A stretch of DNA of 9,421 bases. Source: a bacterium UBA7470 (GTDB taxonomy: Bacteria > Pseudomonadota > Gammaproteobacteria > Burkholderiales > Burkholderiaceae_C). The stretch covers positions 2,801-12,221 of the forward strand of contig DLPA01000077.1 in the NCBI GenBank assembly GCA_002479815.1, written 5' to 3'. The notes beneath the pieces were generated by a model. The model did no database searches. It saw only the letters and a list, made by a program, of their open reading frames with translations, and was not told the DNA's origin. Positions 5,974-9,421 of this stretch are shown here, piece by piece (the stretch's first letter is position 1; each line of letters begins with the position of its first letter). A program made the translations under genes and the position numbers.

Positions 5974-6801
5974 ATGATGAGCCAACAAATCATGAGAACG
6001 TCACTTGCCAAATCCAAAGGCGTTGCCTTGGTGGTTGTGCTGGTGTTTATGCTGGCACTGTCTATATTGGCTGTATTCAGTTCGCGCAATGCAGCAATGG
6101 GTGAACGTCAGTCTCGCAATGAATTGGAGTTTCAAGTGGCTAGGCAAGCGGCTGAAGCGGCCTTGCGAGACGCAGAGCTTGATTTGCGTATTCCCGAGTT
6201 TCCGGTTGTTGGCTCACCTCCCTGCTCTCGGGCTGGCAGTTTGCTTCGTGAAAAGGGCGTTGTTAGTTTGCCTTCTGCGGAGTTCACTGATACCTGTTTG
6301 GCTGGACAGTGTGGGATGTCCAGCGCCCGTTATGCTGTGACCTGGGCCAATGCGACCCCCTCAAACCCAGGAGCACCTTGGTGGCCTACCTCAAAGGGGG
6401 GCTTGTGGGGAAATAAAACCAGTGTGTCGGATTGCAGCTTTACGGGTGGCGTTCCTTTGGGGGCAGTGACTGGCGCTACACCCGTTTCCGGTGTGGCCCG
6501 TCAACCTGAATACTTGATTGAGCTATTTTCTCCTGAGTCTTTACCAGGTTCTATCAATCAAGCACAGGATGCCATATTTGAATGCACAGGAAAAGCAAAC
6601 AGCGGCTCGGTCCAGAAAGTATTGGCCAGTCAGGATGAAACCTCAGGTGGTGCATCTGGAGCAGCCAAGGGTACTTGTTACTTGTTCCGTATTACCGCAC
6701 GCGGTTTTGGCGCTTCTACCCGCACCAATTTGCTAGGGGGTCAACCAGACCCCTTGGTTGAAGTGGTGCTTCAAAGCTACTTTCAATTATTCGTGAAGTG
6801 A
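5974..6801 (+). CDS. pilX: Type IV pilus assembly protein PilX
   Basis: PilX is the minor pilin thought to sit with PilV, PilW and PilY1 at the pilus tip. The 275-residue protein has a short leader ending SKG (G16) followed by VALVVVLVFMLALSILAVFS, a hydrophobic helix of the PilX N-terminal type. The residue at mature position 5 is V21, not the usual glutamate. RNELEFQVARQAAEAALRDAELDL (48-71) continues the N-terminal helix as expected for PilX. The rest is a poorly conserved soluble domain containing cysteines. The frame is open upstream into pilW, but the ATG at 5974, two bases after the pilW stop, fits; ATGs at 5977 and 5992 are alternatives, and the leader is complete from any of them. 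At 275 residues it seems long for the family. Confidence 0.88.
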   Translation: MMSQQIMRTSLAKSKGVALVVVLVFMLALSILAVFSSRNAAMGERQSRNELEFQVARQAAEAALRDAELDLRIPEFPVVGSPPCSRAGSLLREKGVVSLPSAEFTDTCLAGQCGMSSARYAVTWANATPSNPGAPWWPTSKGGLWGNKTSVSDCSFTGGVPLGAVTGATPVSGVARQPEYLIELFSPESLPGSINQAQDAIFECTGKANSGSVQKVLASQDETSGGASGAAKGTCYLFRITARGFGASTRTNLLGGQPDPLVEVVLQSYFQLFVK

Positions 6802-6806
6802 TGTTT

Positions 6807-6811
6807 AGGGG
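6807..6811 (+). promoter_or_regulatory. Ribosome binding site of pilY1
   Basis: AGGGG lies six bases before the ATG at 6818. It fixes that start over the ATG at 6801, which overlaps the pilX stop but meets a stop after four codons. Confidence 0.65.
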
Positions 6812-6817
6812 TTGACG

Positions 6818-9421
6818 ATGAGTCCAGATTTGTTCAGATGTTTATCTTGGCCCACAACTGCCACTCGCTCCAGTGCTTGGGTGCAGCTCGGTGCGGTTGC
6901 GGTCTTTGTGACAGCAGGGGTGACTTCTGCGTGGAGCGCGCCACCAGTGAACGCGACAGCGATGGAGCCTGTGCCGCCCAATGTTGGGGTGGCGGGCAAC
7001 AACAAAGCCATGATGATGCTCACCGCAAGCAAGGATCACACCTTGTTTGGCCCGATGTATACCGACTTTGAGGACCTGGATGGTGATGGCATCATCGACG
7101 TCACGTTCAAGCCAGACTTCAAGTACTACGGCTACTTTGATTCAACCAAGTGCTATTTGTACAACACAACCAACAAACGGTTCGAGCCAGACACAAATGC
7201 CTCGGTCAACAGTGGTCGCTACGTGTGCGGTGACACTGGTCAGTGGGCGGGCAATTTCTTAAACTGGGCCACTATGACCCGCCTAGATGTGGTTCGTAAA
7301 ATGCTCTACGGCGGGCAGCGCTACGTGGATAGTACCACTGAGACTGTGCTGCAAATCGCCCGATTGAGTCGCGACTCGCATTCCTTCGTCAAGTATTACA
7401 GAGGCACAGACATTCGCGACTACACGCCTTTTACCACAGCCAGCTTGACGAAGACCACGGGGAACAATCCTAATGTCTACGCCGGTCTTTCGATGTGCGT
7501 ACAGACCAACACCAACGATAACCTCAGCACAAGTACGCCACAGATTCGACTGGCCAAAGGCAACTATCGTATGTGGTCTACTGTTGAAGGGGGGACAGTC
7601 TGCAACTGGGGCAGCGGTATCCTCGGTAATAAACTCAGTCGTTATTACGGCGGAACAGCAGCTTACCAAGGCAACGGCGGTGTCAACCACGAGTCCTCTC
7701 CGCCGAGTGAGGCCACGGATGGCGCTTATGGTGGATCAGGAAAATCAGTTTTAGATGCCCGTGTGCAGGTCTGCGTCAGCACCAAGTTGGGCGGTGAAAA
7801 CTGTCAAGCCTATGCCAACGGGGCATCTGTGGTGTACAAACCCATTGGGTTACTGCAAAGCTATGGCACGCCCCAAGGCGGCGCTACCTCTGCCCGCGCT
7901 GAGTTTGGCTTGATGACCGGTAGCTACGACGAAAATTTGAAAGCGGGTGCATTGCGCAAAAATGTCGGCGACTTATCTGACGAGATCAAACCCACCACAG
8001 GACAATTTTGTTTCAGCTCTGGTGCCAGTTGTAGCGGTACGTTGGCGGATGGGCGTTCTTATACCAGTGGTGGCGCAATCAAGGCACTGGACAGTATCGT
8101 GCTCATCGACAAAAACAGTGGTGGCTATGCAGGCTCGAACGCACAGCTTCCTAGTGAGTTGGTGAACGGTACTTTGTCCGCTTGGGGAAATCCTGTGGGT
8201 GAAATGGTCGTCCAGGCTTTGCGGTATTACGCGGGTTTGAGTTCTGGTAATCCGACGTCTACGTCTAAAGACACAGGTGTCGGCATGCCTGTTGCAACGT
8301 GGGTTGATCCTTTGTCCAACAGCAATACCGTTCGTACATCGGCCTATGGCAATTCGGTATGTCGTCCCTTAAACGTATTAGCGGTATCCAGCAGTGCTTT
8401 AAGTTTTGATGGAAACGATGCGGATACTGCATTTTCGACTTTGCCGAACCGAAGCAGAGGCAGCTTGGCTCAGTTCACCGATGTAATTGGGACTGCAGAA
8501 GGGATTCATGGTACTTTGCGCTCTGTGGGCAATGTCAGTGGTACATGGGGTGAAGAATGCTCCGCCAAGACGGTTGGCAGTCTGGCCCAAGTCAATGGAA
8601 TCTGTCCTGAAGCTCCAGCCATCGGAGGAAGCTTCAAAATTGCTGGTGCTGCGCTGTACGGTAACACCAACCCAGTTCGGACAATTACAAATCCACCGCC
8701 GGATTTGCCAGAAGATGCCTTGCGCGTCAGAACGTATGCGGCCTCTTTAGCTGGAGGGGTAGCACGGATTGAAGTGCCCATTCCGGGTACCAATCCCAAA
8801 AAATACGTGTACATCACGCCTGAGGGCTTATGGGATAGGTCTAAAAAAATGCCAGCAGCGATGTTGACATTCAACGCGATCAGTTCATCTGCGACGCATG
8901 GCGCATTCATGGTCACTTGGAACGATGCTTTATTTGGCGGCGACTATGACATGGATATTGCTGGGTATATACGCTACGACATTGTGCCGACAGCAAGCGT
9001 CTCTTCTGGGTACTCGATCAAAATCACGACAGACATCATTAACGTGGGCGCGGGGTTGGCTGGATCGCACGGCTTCAGCGTGATGGGAACCAGTCGAGAT
9101 GGGCGTTACATCACCCACCGGCATGGTACCAATGACGCAGCCATTCGTACTGCGCCAGGGTATTTGTGTGGCTTAGCCGCTTACCGTCAAAGCACTGACT
9201 TATCGACGCTCTCTCTTCCTGCTAATGGTGTGTTCCCTGGCATTCCTGTCGGTGCAATGGGGGCTACTAGTGGAATTTCGGCGTGTAATACAAGCTCTAC
9301 TGAAACCACGACCACTGGCTTAGCCAAAGAAAATCAAAGCTCTTCATGGAACACTGTGCGTGACAGAGATTCACCTGTGTCTATCACCATCCCTATGGTG
9401 GGCGCAGAAGGCGTTACTTTA
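6818..9421 (+). CDS. pilY1: Type IV pilus tip-associated protein PilY1, N-terminal part (3'-partial)
   Basis: PilY1 is a large secreted or pilus-tip protein needed for pilus extension, adhesion and surface sensing. The frame stays open for 868 codons to the right edge. A signal peptide is visible: WVQLGAVAVFVTAGVTSAWS (21-40), with likely cleavage after S40. Then come MLTASKDHTLFGPMYTDFED (67-86), a calcium-loop-like DLDGDGIID (86-94), KYYGYFD (102-108), GQWAGNFLNWATMTRLDVVR (141-160), CRPLNVLAV (515-523) and WNDALFGGDYDMDIAGYIRY (701-720). All are recurrent in PilY1 of betaproteobacteria. I see no DxSxS MIDAS motif of a von Willebrand A domain in the visible part. The C-terminal beta-propeller with its calcium site is expected beyond the window. 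pilY1 follows pilX by 16 bases and is the last operon gene visible; pilE may follow. Confidence 0.93.
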   Translation, partial: MSPDLFRCLSWPTTATRSSAWVQLGAVAVFVTAGVTSAWSAPPVNATAMEPVPPNVGVAGNNKAMMMLTASKDHTLFGPMYTDFEDLDGDGIIDVTFKPDFKYYGYFDSTKCYLYNTTNKRFEPDTNASVNSGRYVCGDTGQWAGNFLNWATMTRLDVVRKMLYGGQRYVDSTTETVLQIARLSRDSHSFVKYYRGTDIRDYTPFTTASLTKTTGNNPNVYAGLSMCVQTNTNDNLSTSTPQIRLAKGNYRMWSTVEGGTVCNWGSGILGNKLSRYYGGTAAYQGNGGVNHESSPPSEATDGAYGGSGKSVLDARVQVCVSTKLGGENCQAYANGASVVYKPIGLLQSYGTPQGGATSARAEFGLMTGSYDENLKAGALRKNVGDLSDEIKPTTGQFCFSSGASCSGTLADGRSYTSGGAIKALDSIVLIDKNSGGYAGSNAQLPSELVNGTLSAWGNPVGEMVVQALRYYAGLSSGNPTSTSKDTGVGMPVATWVDPLSNSNTVRTSAYGNSVCRPLNVLAVSSSALSFDGNDADTAFSTLPNRSRGSLAQFTDVIGTAEGIHGTLRSVGNVSGTWGEECSAKTVGSLAQVNGICPEAPAIGGSFKIAGAALYGNTNPVRTITNPPPDLPEDALRVRTYAASLAGGVARIEVPIPGTNPKKYVYITPEGLWDRSKKMPAAMLTFNAISSSATHGAFMVTWNDALFGGDYDMDIAGYIRYDIVPTASVSSGYSIKITTDIINVGAGLAGSHGFSVMGTSRDGRYITHRHGTNDAAIRTAPGYLCGLAAYRQSTDLSTLSLPANGVFPGIPVGAMGATSGISACNTSSTETTTTGLAKENQSSSWNTVRDRDSPVSITIPMVGAEGVTL

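Overview
The window looks like ordinary chromosome of a betaproteobacterium, most likely a member of the Burkholderiales close to Comamonadaceae. The basis is the style of the GlyA protein (for example HYAGLIAAGVYPNPVPHADV around the PLP lysine), the glyA-nrdR adjacency, and a fimT-pilV-pilW-pilX-pilY1 minor pilin operon. This placement comes from recognising protein style, not from a database search. I saw no insertion sequence, phage gene, CRISPR array, tRNA or rRNA.

Layout. Positions 1-653 (minus) hold the N-terminal two thirds of a periplasmic adaptor of an RND-type efflux pump, which runs off the left edge. An AT-rich, gene-free stretch follows (654-1043). Positions 1044-1481 (minus) encode ribonuclease HI. 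A 280-base divergent gap (1482-1761) contains what I read as a ZTP (pfl-type) riboswitch at about 1577-1700, followed by a possible terminator switch and then glyA (1762-3006, plus), encoding serine hydroxymethyltransferase. nrdR (3070-3519) follows after 63 bases with no visible terminator and encodes the repressor of ribonucleotide reductase genes. After a 92-base AT-rich gap, the rest of the window is a type IV pilus minor pilin operon on the plus strand: fimT (3612-4262), pilV (4275-4916), pilW (4913-5971), pilX (5974-6801) and the first 868 codons of pilY1 (6818 to the right edge, no stop reached).

How the genes work together. The riboswitch, glyA and nrdR form a folate, purine and deoxynucleotide module. 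ZTP/ZMP accumulates when 10-formyl-tetrahydrofolate is short, GlyA supplies one-carbon units to tetrahydrofolate, and NrdR senses ATP/dATP. The pilus genes encode the minor pilins that prime the pilus fibre and the large tip protein PilY1. fimT carries a C-terminal GRVR motif like that reported in DNA-binding FimT proteins, which hints at DNA uptake.

The observations most worth checking are the ZTP riboswitch and its alternative pairing with a U-rich tract, the possibility that it also controls nrdR, the unusual phosphate-binding loop of GlyA, the GRVR motif of FimT, and a perfect 16-base repeat shared by two intergenic regions. I found no convincing evidence of a wholly new system; most of the window is well-known families in a familiar order.
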